A DNA stretch of 64,000 nucleotides, taken from a virus. This document shows, piece by piece, positions 16,272-23,854 of the stretch (its first letter is position 1; every line of letters starts with the position of its first letter). The notes beneath the pieces are model-generated. The model saw only the letters and a program-made list of their open reading frames with translations, made no database searches and had not been told where the DNA came from. The stretch covers positions 62,001 through 126,000 of IMG/VR virus record IMGVR_UViG_3300021960_000023; one strand, written 5' to 3'. Position numbers and translations under genes: made by a program.

Positions 16272-16868
16272 ATGATAAACTTTAAAACATATCTGTCGGA
16301 AGCGTCTAATAAAGGTTTAACGATCTTTGATATTGATGACACTATGTTTAAGACAAAAGCTAGAGTTAAGGTTATGCCTTCTGGCAAAGTTCTTACCCCA
16401 AAACAATTTAACACTTATAAATTAGGTAAAGGCGAAGAGTTTGACTTTGGTGAATTTAAATCAGCAGAGTTATTTAAACAAACTGCTGTGCCAATTGGTA
16501 AGATGATTAATAAGTTTAATGCTATTCTGAAAAACGCTGTTAGATCAGGATCAAAAGTTATCATAGTAACTGCTCGTGCAGATATGGACGACAAGAAACT
16601 TTTCCTAGATACATTTAGATCTCATGGGATAGATATTGATAAAGCACACATTATTCGAGCAGGTAATCTAGGTATGAAATCAAGTGCTGCAGCCAAAGCA
16701 CAAGTATTCAAACAATTTCTAGACACAAATGAATACAGCAGAATTAGGCTATTTGATGATGATAAGAGTAACTTAAAAGCATTGTTATCTCTCAAAAGCG
16801 ATTATAACGACATAGAGTTTGAAGCTTGGCTAGCGAATGACAAAGGTCAAATTAAAAAGGTGAGATAG
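16272..16868 (+). CDS. HAD-superfamily phosphatase-like protein
   Basis: A 198-residue HAD-fold protein: motif I F-D-I-D-D-T-M (about 19-25) supplies the nucleophile and acid/base aspartates, motif II is IIVTAR (about 98-103) and the acidic motif IV is LFDDDKSN (about 157-164). It belongs to a group widespread in T4-like cyanophages. The substrate is unknown; nucleotide or DNA-end phosphatase activity is plausible. Start is fixed by the promoter. Confidence 0.8.
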   Translation: MINFKTYLSEASNKGLTIFDIDDTMFKTKARVKVMPSGKVLTPKQFNTYKLGKGEEFDFGEFKSAELFKQTAVPIGKMINKFNAILKNAVRSGSKVIIVTARADMDDKKLFLDTFRSHGIDIDKAHIIRAGNLGMKSSAAAKAQVFKQFLDTNEYSRIRLFDDDKSNLKALLSLKSDYNDIEFEAWLANDKGQIKKVR

Positions 16869-16869
16869 T

Positions 16870-17082
16870 ATGCCCATTAAATTTAAAGAATCCCAAACAG
16901 TAAGGGATAGAAACACTGGTAAGTTAACAACAACAAATTACTGGATGAAAGGTATTTCGAAAGAAGAGTTATTTGAATATATCAATAACGACAACGGAAG
17001 AAATAAAATTAAACAAAAGTGTAGAAACGAATTAGTTCGTAGAGGTGTTGAAATAGTATATGTCCCGAAAGAAGGAATATGA
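16870..17082 (+). CDS. Small conserved phage protein
   Basis: A 70-residue basic protein (MPIKFKESQTVRDRNTGK ... RNELVRRG). The start, the Lys/Arg-rich body and the RNELVRRG end match a tiny protein I recall as conserved in T4-like cyanomyophages. No function is known. Overlaps a possible 36-residue gene at its 3' end. Confidence 0.65.
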   Translation: MPIKFKESQTVRDRNTGKLTTTNYWMKGISKEELFEYINNDNGRNKIKQKCRNELVRRGVEIVYVPKEGI

Positions 17083-17170
17083 TTGGATGCTTAAACCTAT
17101 TAGCGCAAGAGCTAAAAGAATTCGTGACGTTTCTAAAAAGGTAGATGCGTATAGAGCAGGTGTAAGATGA
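17060..17170 (+). CDS. Possible 36-residue basic protein
   Basis: A short open frame (MSRKKEYDWMLKPISARAK at the start) bridging two genes. It overlaps the upstream gene by 23 nt and the downstream one by 4 nt (ATGA), the coupling seen throughout the window, and it explains the otherwise empty gap at 17083-17166. There is no strong Shine-Dalgarno and no family match, so it remains tentative. Confidence 0.4.
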   Translation: MSRKKEYDWMLKPISARAKRIRDVSKKVDAYRAGVR

Positions 17171-17397
17171 GTATTAATAAAAGTAATTGGCATGGTGGAA
17201 AGGGTTCCAAAAGAAGAAACTCTAATGAATCCGCGTATGCTGACAATTGGGAAAAAATCTTTGGTAAAAAGAAGCCAGAAATAAAAGCTAGAAAGACTCA
17301 ACCCGAGCATTCAAAAACCCAAGTACATAAAGATAAGTCAAAACAGCTCCCTAGAAAGTATAAATATAACCATATAGAGGATAGCATAAGTACATGA
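17167..17397 (+). CDS. Small conserved basic phage protein
   Basis: A 76-residue Lys/Arg/Asn-rich protein. The core WHGGKGSKRRNSNES followed by YADNWEKIFGKK is a pattern I recognise from small proteins shared by many T4-like phages, where a GGKGD-type start precedes NWxxIFGK. It is likely unfolded apart from the helix at about 24-34. A late promoter lies in its 3' end. Confidence 0.6.
   Translation: MSINKSNWHGGKGSKRRNSNESAYADNWEKIFGKKKPEIKARKTQPEHSKTQVHKDKSKQLPRKYKYNHIEDSIST
17359..17366 (+). promoter_or_regulatory. Late promoter (TATAAATA) inside a coding region
   Basis: TATAAATA within the end of the preceding gene; predicted start about 17372, 22 nt before the ATG at 17394, leaving an AGAGG ribosome site in the leader. 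It would drive the two following virion-type genes. Confidence 0.55.
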
Positions 17398-17660
17398 GTA
17401 TAGACATAGATAAGTTTGATTTTGGGTTTACTGCAGTAGATGAATCTGAATTAGAAGCGGTACAAAAAACTACTGCTAAATTAGAATCATCAGATAGTGA
17501 ATCAGCCGCGTTAGAGGACAAATTAAATAAACTCTATAATGCTATATTACCTTTATTAAGTAATTTAAAAATGAATCCAGAAAAAGAATATATACTTTGG
17601 CCGAATAGGGTAGAAAAAGTAGAAGAATTCGAAGACATGATATCGGAGATAATTAAATAA
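17394..17660 (+). CDS. Conserved T4-like marine phage protein
   Basis: An 88-residue acidic protein. FDFGFTAVDESELEAVQ at the start and LYNAILPLLSNLK followed by YILWPNRVEKVEEF are recognisable as a small conserved family of T4-like cyanophages and pelagiphages. A helical hairpin is likely. The function is unknown; it lies under a late promoter, in line with a structural or assembly role. Confidence 0.7.
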   Translation: MSIDIDKFDFGFTAVDESELEAVQKTTAKLESSDSESAALEDKLNKLYNAILPLLSNLKMNPEKEYILWPNRVEKVEEFEDMISEIIK

Positions 17661-18409
17661 TGCCACAAGTACCAACTACTAATATTTCAATGTCAGCTAT
17701 TAATGCTGAGCAAGCTGGGGTTGATAGTACTAATTTAAGAGTATTATCGACTACTGGCGCTATAACTACAGGGCAAGCGATTGCTACTCTTGATGGTACA
17801 GCACCGCATAGCATGAATGAGTTTGCTGGATATTTACATACCTCTATAGGTAGTTTCCCAAGCTTAAACGACTGGGATACAAATAACATCCGTCAAGTTT
17901 CTTCTGGTGGTTATGATAATGCACAAACTTTTTGTTCAATATCCTTTAATAACGAACAGTCGAACAATAGGGTTAAAGTAACATATTACGGCGGAACAAA
18001 TGCATCCATTGCAACCACATATACTAAATATATAGACTATACTGGGTATACAGGAACTATTAAAGTACAATATAATAGCACTGGTTCTTTTCTTGGTAAT
18101 CCTGGTACTTCTTACTATTATCCACCTTTTGGGTGGCCTGGTCATGCAAGTAATAGCACAACCATCTCTTATACTAATTCCGGGGCTAAAAAGAATCAAG
18201 CGACTGATTATGATATACCAACAAGTGGAGACGTTCAATTTAAATGGCTAGTGGTAACAAATGCTACGCGAAACCAAAGCCAACAAAGATACACAACGCA
18301 TAATGGCGTAACTTTTAAAGTTAGTTTTACATCTGGTGGAGATGTTTATGACACTACTTCGGGTTCAAAAAACATTACGAATAATGCCATTAAAGGTATG
18401 CAGCTTTAA
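17660..18409 (+). CDS. Putative virion structural protein
   Basis: A 249-residue, Ser/Thr/Gly/Tyr-rich protein with few charged residues, typical of beta-structured virion proteins. The N-terminus (VPTTNISMSAINAEQAG) resembles phage tail or neck appendage starts in marine phages; the C-terminal about 150 residues look like one beta-sandwich. It is expressed from a late promoter with its upstream neighbour (TAATG junction) and precedes lysozyme. The precise virion role is not evident. Confidence 0.6.
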   Translation: MPQVPTTNISMSAINAEQAGVDSTNLRVLSTTGAITTGQAIATLDGTAPHSMNEFAGYLHTSIGSFPSLNDWDTNNIRQVSSGGYDNAQTFCSISFNNEQSNNRVKVTYYGGTNASIATTYTKYIDYTGYTGTIKVQYNSTGSFLGNPGTSYYYPPFGWPGHASNSTTISYTNSGAKKNQATDYDIPTSGDVQFKWLVVTNATRNQSQQRYTTHNGVTFKVSFTSGGDVYDTTSGSKNITNNAIKGMQL

Positions 18410-18413
18410 TACG

Positions 18414-18421
18414 TATAAATA
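18414..18421 (+). promoter_or_regulatory. Late promoter (TATAAATA) of the lysozyme gene
   Basis: TATAAATA with a predicted start at about 18427. This lies after the ATG at 18423, so translation should begin downstream, at the TTG at 18450, which has a GAGG ribosome site at 18438-18441. Confidence 0.6.
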
Positions 18422-18449
18422 AATGGTAAACATAAAAGAGGATTTAAAA

Positions 18450-18890
18450 TTGGATATTAATAAATTAAGAGAACAACTCATCATAGATGAAGGACAAGTG
18501 AATGAAATATATAATGATCACCTTGGTTATCCTACATTCGGCATTGGCCATCTCGTCTTGGAAGGAGACGCAGAACATGGGGCTTCGGTTGGCACTCCAG
18601 TCACAGAAGAACGTGTTAAAGCATGTTTTGAAAAAGACGTAGAAACAGTAATTGGAGATTGTAAAATATTACATGATGCTTGGGATGGATATCCTGAAGA
18701 AGCTAAACAAGTAATAGCTAACATGATGTTCAATATGGGTAGAACAAGGTTAAGTAAATTTAAAAAACATAATACCGCACTGCAAAGTGGGGATTGGAAA
18801 ACAGCCGCTGCAGAAGGAAGAGATTCCAGATGGTATAAACAAGTGACAAATCGAGCAGAACGATTAATGTCAAGATTAGAGGAAATATAA
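18450..18890 (+). CDS. e: T4-type lysozyme (endolysin)
   Basis: A T4-lysozyme-family muramidase (glycoside hydrolase family 24) that cuts the host cell wall for lysis. The catalytic pattern E-x8-D-x5-T is present (IDEGQVNEIYNDHLGYPTFG; E14, D23, T29 from the TTG start), with GIGH right after. The C-terminal lobe (NMMFNMG ... RWYKQVTNRAERL) is complete. There is no signal peptide, so release needs a holin. The first ATG (18423) would add nine residues but lies before the predicted transcript start, so the TTG at 18450 is preferred. Confidence 0.88.
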   Translation: MDINKLREQLIIDEGQVNEIYNDHLGYPTFGIGHLVLEGDAEHGASVGTPVTEERVKACFEKDVETVIGDCKILHDAWDGYPEEAKQVIANMMFNMGRTRLSKFKKHNTALQSGDWKTAAAEGRDSRWYKQVTNRAERLMSRLEEI

Positions 18891-18891
18891 A

Positions 18892-19143
18892 ATGTCAGTA
18901 CTAAGATTATTAGGATCAGAAGGCAATTTAGGTTCAGCATCTAATGTAGGTTTTGCTAAGTTAGTAAGAGTACTAAATAACAAAACATCTGTACAAGTTA
19001 TCACACATAAAAACGCTGGTGGTACTACACTAGCTACAGTTACTTTAGCAGCCGGAGAAGTTGCTATGATAGCAAAGTCCGGATCAGATACATTAACAGG
19101 CGCAGCAACTTCACTAGCAGTTAGTGTTGGGTTTGCCAATTAA
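18892..19143 (+). CDS. Small conserved virion-type protein
   Basis: An 83-residue, beta-rich protein with no aromatic core beyond one Phe cluster and an IgG-like strand pattern (SVQVITHKNAGGTTLATVTL then AAGEVAMIAKSGSDTL). Short proteins of this pattern are found in many marine phages near structural genes and may be decoration or fibre-associated proteins. It follows lysozyme by one base and is likely co-transcribed. Confidence 0.6.
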   Translation: MSVLRLLGSEGNLGSASNVGFAKLVRVLNNKTSVQVITHKNAGGTTLATVTLAAGEVAMIAKSGSDTLTGAATSLAVSVGFAN

Positions 19144-19148
19144 GAAAA

Positions 19149-19583
19149 ATGGCTTACTCAAGTAAGGTAGTAGATCGATTCGAAGATGTACTAAAGAATC
19201 CTGCCAAACATGGTGTTGGTAGATTCGACCCCAACGATCCAAATGTTGTAACCGGTATGACTGGTGCTCCAGCATGCGGCGATGTTATGAAGTTGGATCT
19301 TAAATTAAATCCAGACACAGAAGAAATACTAGATGTTAAATTTAAAACATATGGGTGTGGAAGTGCAATTGCATCATCTACACTTTTTGTTGAAATGCTT
19401 AAAGGTAAAACAATTGCAGAAGCAAAACTTATTAAAGATAAAGACATTGCAGCAGCACTTGAATTACCTCCAATCAAACTCCACTGTTCTGTATTAGCAG
19501 AAGATTCAATTAGACAAGCAATTACTAAATGGGAAGAAAAAGTTTCTCATCGTAAACACAATCAACATGATAGATCTAACTGA
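19149..19583 (+). CDS. iscU: IscU-type iron-sulfur cluster scaffold
   Basis: A 144-residue IscU/NifU-N protein on which [2Fe-2S] clusters are assembled. The three ligand cysteines are present: C43 (PACGD), C70 (GCGSAIASS) and C113 (KLHCSVLAED), as is the neighbouring aspartate D45. LPPIK at 106-110 matches the HscA/Hsc66 chaperone recognition motif (LPPVK in E. coli), so it could plug into host Isc machinery. No cysteine desulfurase is seen nearby. Overlaps IscA by 17 nt, a host-derived pair in the virus. Confidence 0.93.
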   Translation: MAYSSKVVDRFEDVLKNPAKHGVGRFDPNDPNVVTGMTGAPACGDVMKLDLKLNPDTEEILDVKFKTYGCGSAIASSTLFVEMLKGKTIAEAKLIKDKDIAAALELPPIKLHCSVLAEDSIRQAITKWEEKVSHRKHNQHDRSN

Positions 19584-19884
19584 TGCTGCGATCAGTCAGG
19601 CGATTAGCCAAACGGAGAATAATGGCAACGATACTATTCGAGTTGGCATTACTGGCGGCGGGTGTACTGGTTATAAGTATGTTATCCGTTTCGCTGGCTC
19701 TATTCATTCAACAGATCACATCCTAGATTACGGCAAGTTTTCTATAGTAATAGATGAGGATTCTCTTCCTCTTTTAAAAGGTTCTACTCTTGACTATGTT
19801 CAGGAAGGACTTAATCAATCATATAAGATAATCAATCCCCAAGAAACTGCATCCTGCGGTTGCGGTGTTAGTATTTCATTCTAG
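19567..19884 (+). CDS. iscA: A-type iron-sulfur carrier (IscA/HesB family)
   Basis: A 105-residue A-type carrier that passes Fe-S clusters to target proteins. C33 (GGGCTGYKY) and the C-terminal C97-G-C99 (SCGCG) are the three conserved ligands. HesB-like proteins occur in cyanophages; here one is paired with its scaffold IscU. Possible clients in the window are not obvious, as the class Ia reductase uses a di-iron rather than an Fe-S centre. A late promoter for the next operon starts 13 nt after the stop. Confidence 0.92.
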   Translation: MIDLTDAAISQAISQTENNGNDTIRVGITGGGCTGYKYVIRFAGSIHSTDHILDYGKFSIVIDEDSLPLLKGSTLDYVQEGLNQSYKIINPQETASCGCGVSISF

Positions 19885-19896
19885 CACTTTAAATTA

Positions 19897-19904
19897 TATA
19901 AATA
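19897..19904 (+). promoter_or_regulatory. Late promoter, extended form TATAAATAGATACATGG, leaderless layout
   Basis: TATAAATA followed by GATAC then ATG at 19910: the start codon is exactly 13 nt from the first promoter base, i.e. at the expected +1. No Shine-Dalgarno precedes the ATG. The same extended sequence recurs at 41360 and, up to ACAT, at 62660. It heads the curli-like operon. Confidence 0.7.
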
Positions 19905-19909
19905 GATAC

Positions 19910-20203
19910 ATGGAAATATTTGAACTGATTATGGAAGTAGGTGCACCTGTTGCAGGCGCATTACTTATGGGTTATTTTATATTCCTAATATTAAAACAGA
20001 TATTAGGTGGCTTGGTTGATTCGATTGCGACTTTAACTATGTTCTGTAAGAGCTTAGAAACAAGAGTTACAACAATGAACAACGAGATGATTAAAATAGA
20101 TCTATTAGTAAGTAGTGCATTAGAGCTTACTCCACCTGTCGATAGAGTTGCTAGAGCAAGTAACTTTGTTGAAGATGGCAAAATAGACGCAAGGAGAGAT
20201 TAA
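19910..20203 (+). CDS. TM plus coiled-coil protein A, first gene of curli-like operon
   Basis: A 97-residue protein with one membrane segment (about 9-30, APVAGALLMGYFIFLILKQI) followed by a helical, heptad-like region (about 35-65). An in-frame ATG at 19865 lies upstream of the late promoter, so 19910 is the start. It resembles the next gene in design (GYFIF near the start, then a coil) and is likely its paralogue. Function unknown; it may form a membrane assembly with it. Confidence 0.65.
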   Translation: MEIFELIMEVGAPVAGALLMGYFIFLILKQILGGLVDSIATLTMFCKSLETRVTTMNNEMIKIDLLVSSALELTPPVDRVARASNFVEDGKIDARRD

Positions 20204-20204
20204 A

Positions 20205-20519
20205 ATGGAAGAGGTAGCTTTAGTTACTAGTAGCGATCCAACCATAGTATCACTTATTAATGATTATGGTTTTCCAATCGTACTTGCTGTCGGAATGGGA
20301 TATTTTATCTACTACGTATGGCAATTTATTTCCAATGAACTGGAACCTGAAATAGAAAAAATGCACTTTGCATTAATCAGGTTAATTGATCAGGTAAGAA
20401 TGCTTGATCAAGATATGATTAGATTACAGCAAAAAGTAAATGTTGTTCTCGAATATAGGGAAAGACAAAAATTCCTAGAAGAAGCAGAAGGAAAAATAAA
20501 GAATGAAGAAACCACCTAG
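20205..20519 (+). CDS. TM plus coiled-coil protein B, paralogue-like
   Basis: A 104-residue protein: membrane segment at about 22-42 (FPIVLAVGMGYFIYYVWQF), then a heptad-rich region (about 50-90, RLIDQVRMLDQDMIRLQQKV). The order and the MGYFI motif mirror the previous gene, pointing to tandem duplication and divergence. It overlaps csgF by 17 nt. Its place right before csgF-csgG suggests, but does not prove, involvement in the same envelope system. Confidence 0.6.
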   Translation: MEEVALVTSSDPTIVSLINDYGFPIVLAVGMGYFIYYVWQFISNELEPEIEKMHFALIRLIDQVRMLDQDMIRLQQKVNVVLEYRERQKFLEEAEGKIKNEETT

Positions 20520-21069
20520 CGCAGGAATGAATCCCTGGTTATTAACCGGAGTTATGTTTGTAGCAATCTTGCTACTTTCTTCTGTCAATATAAAGGCAGA
20601 TGAGCTTGTACACGAATTTAAGAATCCGTCCTTTTCGGGGATTGGAAGTTCTGCCCATTACCTAACAGTAGAGAACCAAGAGAAATCTAGAAGAGATGCT
20701 ATCAAAAAAGATATAGAAGCAGCTCTAAAACAGGCAGAAAGAGATGCAGAGAATACCACACTTGCTAAATTTATGCGTAACCTCGAAAGTAGGATTTACG
20801 CACAACTATCTAAACAACTGGTAGAAGAGTTATTTAAAACATGTTCAGTAGAAGCAGTAGCAGCTGGAACTTGTTCAGAAACAACATTCGGTAGTTTTGT
20901 ATTAGAAGGTAATACAATAACATATCAAAAAACAATGTGTGATGCATCCCTTTGGGCTTGTACTCAAGGAGATGATGTTATTGTTATGACAATCGTGGCA
21001 GAAGATGGAACAGAAACTCAAATAGTAATACCAATAGGTGCGGGGACAGTAGGCAGTGGAGATGGTTAG
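20503..21069 (+). CDS. csgF: CsgF-like curli assembly factor
   Basis: A 188-residue exported protein. After a signal peptide (hydrophobic about 11-28, cleavage likely after A32) the mature start DELVHEFKNPSFSG carries the CsgF hallmark NPSFxG, then the helix with QEKSRRDAI. CsgF binds the CsgG pore and anchors curli subunits at the surface in E. coli. The C-terminal part (about 110-188) has four cysteines that could form disulfides. Overlaps csgG by 14 nt. Confidence 0.85.
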   Translation: MKKPPSAGMNPWLLTGVMFVAILLLSSVNIKADELVHEFKNPSFSGIGSSAHYLTVENQEKSRRDAIKKDIEAALKQAERDAENTTLAKFMRNLESRIYAQLSKQLVEELFKTCSVEAVAAGTCSETTFGSFVLEGNTITYQKTMCDASLWACTQGDDVIVMTIVAEDGTETQIVIPIGAGTVGSGDG

Positions 21070-22027
21070 AAATCTATTTTTAATATCATTACTTGGCTTA
21101 CTTGCCAGTTGTGCCTCTGTTGTACCTCCAGGAGGATTAAAATCTACTGGTTGCAATCCTAATTTAAATTTACAATGTGTAGAAGAACCACAAGTGGTTG
21201 AAATGCCTACACATAAAGAATTAAGAAGTTTACCGTCACCAGCTAAACCGGTTGTTGTAGCTGTATATCAATATATGGACAAGACTGGGCAAAGAAAACA
21301 GAAAGGTAATGCAGCAATGTTTAGTACTGCAGTATCACAGGGCGGTGAAACAATGCTAATCGATGCATTGAAAAGTGCTGGTGAAGGAACGTGGTTTAGA
21401 GTGGTAGAAAGAGTAGGATTAGATCACCTTACTCGAGAACGACAGATCGTTCGTACTACTAGAGAACAGTATAACACTGATGGAAAAGATGAAACAGGTC
21501 TTGCTCCATTATTGTTCGCTGGAATTATTCTTGAAGGCGGTATCATAGGTTTTGATACTAATATTGAGACAGGAGGAATAGGAGCTAGAACGCTTGGTGT
21601 TGGTTACTCACAACAATACCGAAGAGATATAGTTACAGTATCCCTCCGAGCAGTGAGTACTTTAACTGGAGAAATCCTATTAAATGTACAGACATCAAAA
21701 ACTATTCTGTCGATCGCAGATGGTTATGATGTATTTAAATTCGTTGACTTAGATACCCAATTGATAGAGATCGAAGATGGTATGACAGAAAACGAATCAG
21801 TAACACGGTCGCTTCGCTCAACAATTGAAGCAGCTGTGTTGGAAATAATCTATCAGGGAGATGAACGAGGATTCTGGGAAATCAATTGGCCAGTAAATAA
21901 AATAATAGAAGGTAAAGTTGGTGAGATTATCGACGAAGCTGAAATTATTCTTACTAAGCCTATTGAAAAATCAGATCTACCTATTGAAGTTCCTACTCCT
22001 GATAATATAGAGGAAATAAGAGGATGA
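21056..22027 (+). CDS. csgG: CsgG-like curli secretion channel lipoprotein
   Basis: A 323-residue lipoprotein. The signal peptide ends LLASC, giving acylated C19. The body (VVVAVYQYMDKTGQ ... WFRVVERVGLDHLTRERQIVR ... GGIIGFDTNIETGGIGARTLGVG ... VTVSLRAVSTLTGEIL) follows the CsgG order: the nucleotide-free alpha/beta core, the transmembrane hairpins and the C-terminal helix. In E. coli CsgG is a nonameric outer-membrane pore for curli subunits. Slightly longer than E. coli CsgG because of a C-terminal tail. Start may be M1 or M3. Confidence 0.93.
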   Translation: MEMVRNLFLISLLGLLASCASVVPPGGLKSTGCNPNLNLQCVEEPQVVEMPTHKELRSLPSPAKPVVVAVYQYMDKTGQRKQKGNAAMFSTAVSQGGETMLIDALKSAGEGTWFRVVERVGLDHLTRERQIVRTTREQYNTDGKDETGLAPLLFAGIILEGGIIGFDTNIETGGIGARTLGVGYSQQYRRDIVTVSLRAVSTLTGEILLNVQTSKTILSIADGYDVFKFVDLDTQLIEIEDGMTENESVTRSLRSTIEAAVLEIIYQGDERGFWEINWPVNKIIEGKVGEIIDEAEIILTKPIEKSDLPIEVPTPDNIEEIRG

Positions 22028-22752
22028 AAATGTTTAAAAGATATATCGCATTTTTAATTTTATTATGCCCTGTGGTTTTATTTGCCGGAGTAAACGATAA
22101 CGAAGTTAAGCTTGACCAGGCTGGTGACACACTTAAATTATACATTGACCAAATAGGTTATGGTAATAAGATTTGTGGAACTATTTCATCTGGAGCTTGT
22201 GCTAGTGATTGGACACTAACCGGTAATACCGTAACAATGGATATTGATATGATTGGTAATCTAAACCAAATCTTCGGTCCAACCTTATTTGATAGTACTG
22301 ATGTTGACTTAAAGTTAACTGGTAATAGCAATATATGGGATTGGAACGTAGGCTATGGTGGAAGTGCTGATAGTTCAACATTAGATGTAGACATTACTGG
22401 AAACTCAAATACATTCGATATAGACTGGGCTTATTCAGCTTCAGCCGAAAGATTGGATTTTGATTTAGATATTACTGGTAGTTCAAACGTCTGGAATATT
22501 GATATTGAAAACGATGATGCAACTTGGAATGTTGATGTTGTAGGAAGTTCGAATAACTTCTTAACAACCCAATCCGATGGTGCTTATAATTCAATCACTA
22601 TGGAATACATAGGTTCGAATGGAGACATCGATATATTACAATCTTCAGGTACATGCCCAACGGGTATATCTGGATGTTACGGAGTTATAAATGCAGATTT
22701 TGATTCAGAGAATGCAATTATTGACATTAAGCAAAAAGATACTGGCGACTAG
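22024..22752 (+). CDS. Curlin-like secreted repeat protein 1
   Basis: A 242-residue exported protein (signal peptide about 1-21, cleaved after FAG). It contains about six degenerate repeats of about 25-40 residues with the pattern L-x-I-T-G-x-S-N-x-W/F-x-I-D, rich in Asn, Asp, Gly and Ser, very like the curlin/amyloid repeat architecture though the Q/N ladder is weaker than in CsgA. Two Cys pairs are present. It follows csgG with a 4-nt overlap, so it is the probable substrate of that channel. Calling it CsgA-like is inference from repeats and context. Confidence 0.75.
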   Translation: MKMFKRYIAFLILLCPVVLFAGVNDNEVKLDQAGDTLKLYIDQIGYGNKICGTISSGACASDWTLTGNTVTMDIDMIGNLNQIFGPTLFDSTDVDLKLTGNSNIWDWNVGYGGSADSSTLDVDITGNSNTFDIDWAYSASAERLDFDLDITGSSNVWNIDIENDDATWNVDVVGSSNNFLTTQSDGAYNSITMEYIGSNGDIDILQSSGTCPTGISGCYGVINADFDSENAIIDIKQKDTGD

Positions 22753-23854
22753 TTTATTAGTTAGTTCTTTTGCTTTTGCAGATAATATTGGTGATATAAC
22801 AGAACACAAGGGCAGTGGTGGGATTACTCGCGAAGGTGAGAGCTTTACCACTGAACTTGGACTAGGTGTTCAACAACTGGACGCAATTGAAACGGCTAAA
22901 GGTCGGATTAAATTGACATTCCTAGATGATACAGTATTAAGGTTAGTAGAACACACAGAGGTTATACTAACTGAATACTATTTTGATCCAAATAATACTA
23001 AGAAAAATACTCTTGGTATGAAGTTTGTATCAGGTACTGCACGATTCGCTACGGGCGGATTAGGATTAGTACCAAAAGAGAATATAGTAATAACAACCCC
23101 AACAGCTACCATAGCAGTTAGGGGAACAGATTTTACTACTACTGTGGATGAATTAGGCCGAAGTTTAGTTATACTTCTACCGGAAACAGAATGTACAATC
23201 GATGGAGATTGTTCACCATCTGGATCTATCACAGTAACAAATGAAGGCGGTACAGTAGCTTTAACCGAAGCATACCAAGCAACAATGGTATCAAGCTTTG
23301 ATAAAATACCTACGCAGCCCGTTACATTAGATAATATAAATTTAAATATGATAGACAATATGTTTATCGTTTCTCCACCCCAGGAAATAAAAGAGGTGGT
23401 AGAAGAAGAAAGTAAAGGCTCAGACACTAGTACTTCTTTACTAGATTTTACTGAGCTAGATCAGGATTTATTAAAAGAAGAATGGGAAGAAGAAGATTTA
23501 GAATATACTGAACTTGATATGGATCTATTGGATGTAGATTTCTTACAAGATGTTTTAGTTGCTATTGAAGAAGTTAATATATTAAAACGTAGTACTCAGT
23601 CAGCTAACAATTCATCAGGTACAGCTGATATTCAAGGAACCATTTTAGGCTTTGATAAAGATACACAATATAATACTATCATAGATCAAGGTATGGGACA
23701 GATATGGTTTTATAGAGAGGTGAATGGAATCATTTCTGTAAAAATACCTATAGATAGTAACACAACATTAAGGAGCGAGAATGAGGGGAAAGAAAACCTT
23801 ATCACTGTTGGCGATGGTCAGTCTATCGTTATCGTCATACGTCAAGGCGGGTGA
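22712..23854 (+). CDS. FecR-domain periplasmic protein
   Basis: About 380 residues with a signal peptide (LSKKILATSLLVSSFAFA). A FecR-type domain spans about 25-180: GDITEHKGSGGITREGES, LTFLDDTVLRLVEHTEV, VSGTARFATGG and the hallmark TPTATIAVRGTDF. The C-terminal half is acidic and unassigned. FecR domains sense or relay surface signals and in marine bacteria often sit by CHASE2 cyclases. Starts at 22691 or TTG 22721 are possible. It overlaps the curlin 1 gene by 41 nt and the next by 74 nt, in other frames. Confidence 0.85.
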   Translation: MQLLTLSKKILATSLLVSSFAFADNIGDITEHKGSGGITREGESFTTELGLGVQQLDAIETAKGRIKLTFLDDTVLRLVEHTEVILTEYYFDPNNTKKNTLGMKFVSGTARFATGGLGLVPKENIVITTPTATIAVRGTDFTTTVDELGRSLVILLPETECTIDGDCSPSGSITVTNEGGTVALTEAYQATMVSSFDKIPTQPVTLDNINLNMIDNMFIVSPPQEIKEVVEEESKGSDTSTSLLDFTELDQDLLKEEWEEEDLEYTELDMDLLDVDFLQDVLVAIEEVNILKRSTQSANNSSGTADIQGTILGFDKDTQYNTIIDQGMGQIWFYREVNGIISVKIPIDSNTTLRSENEGKENLITVGDGQSIVIVIRQGG

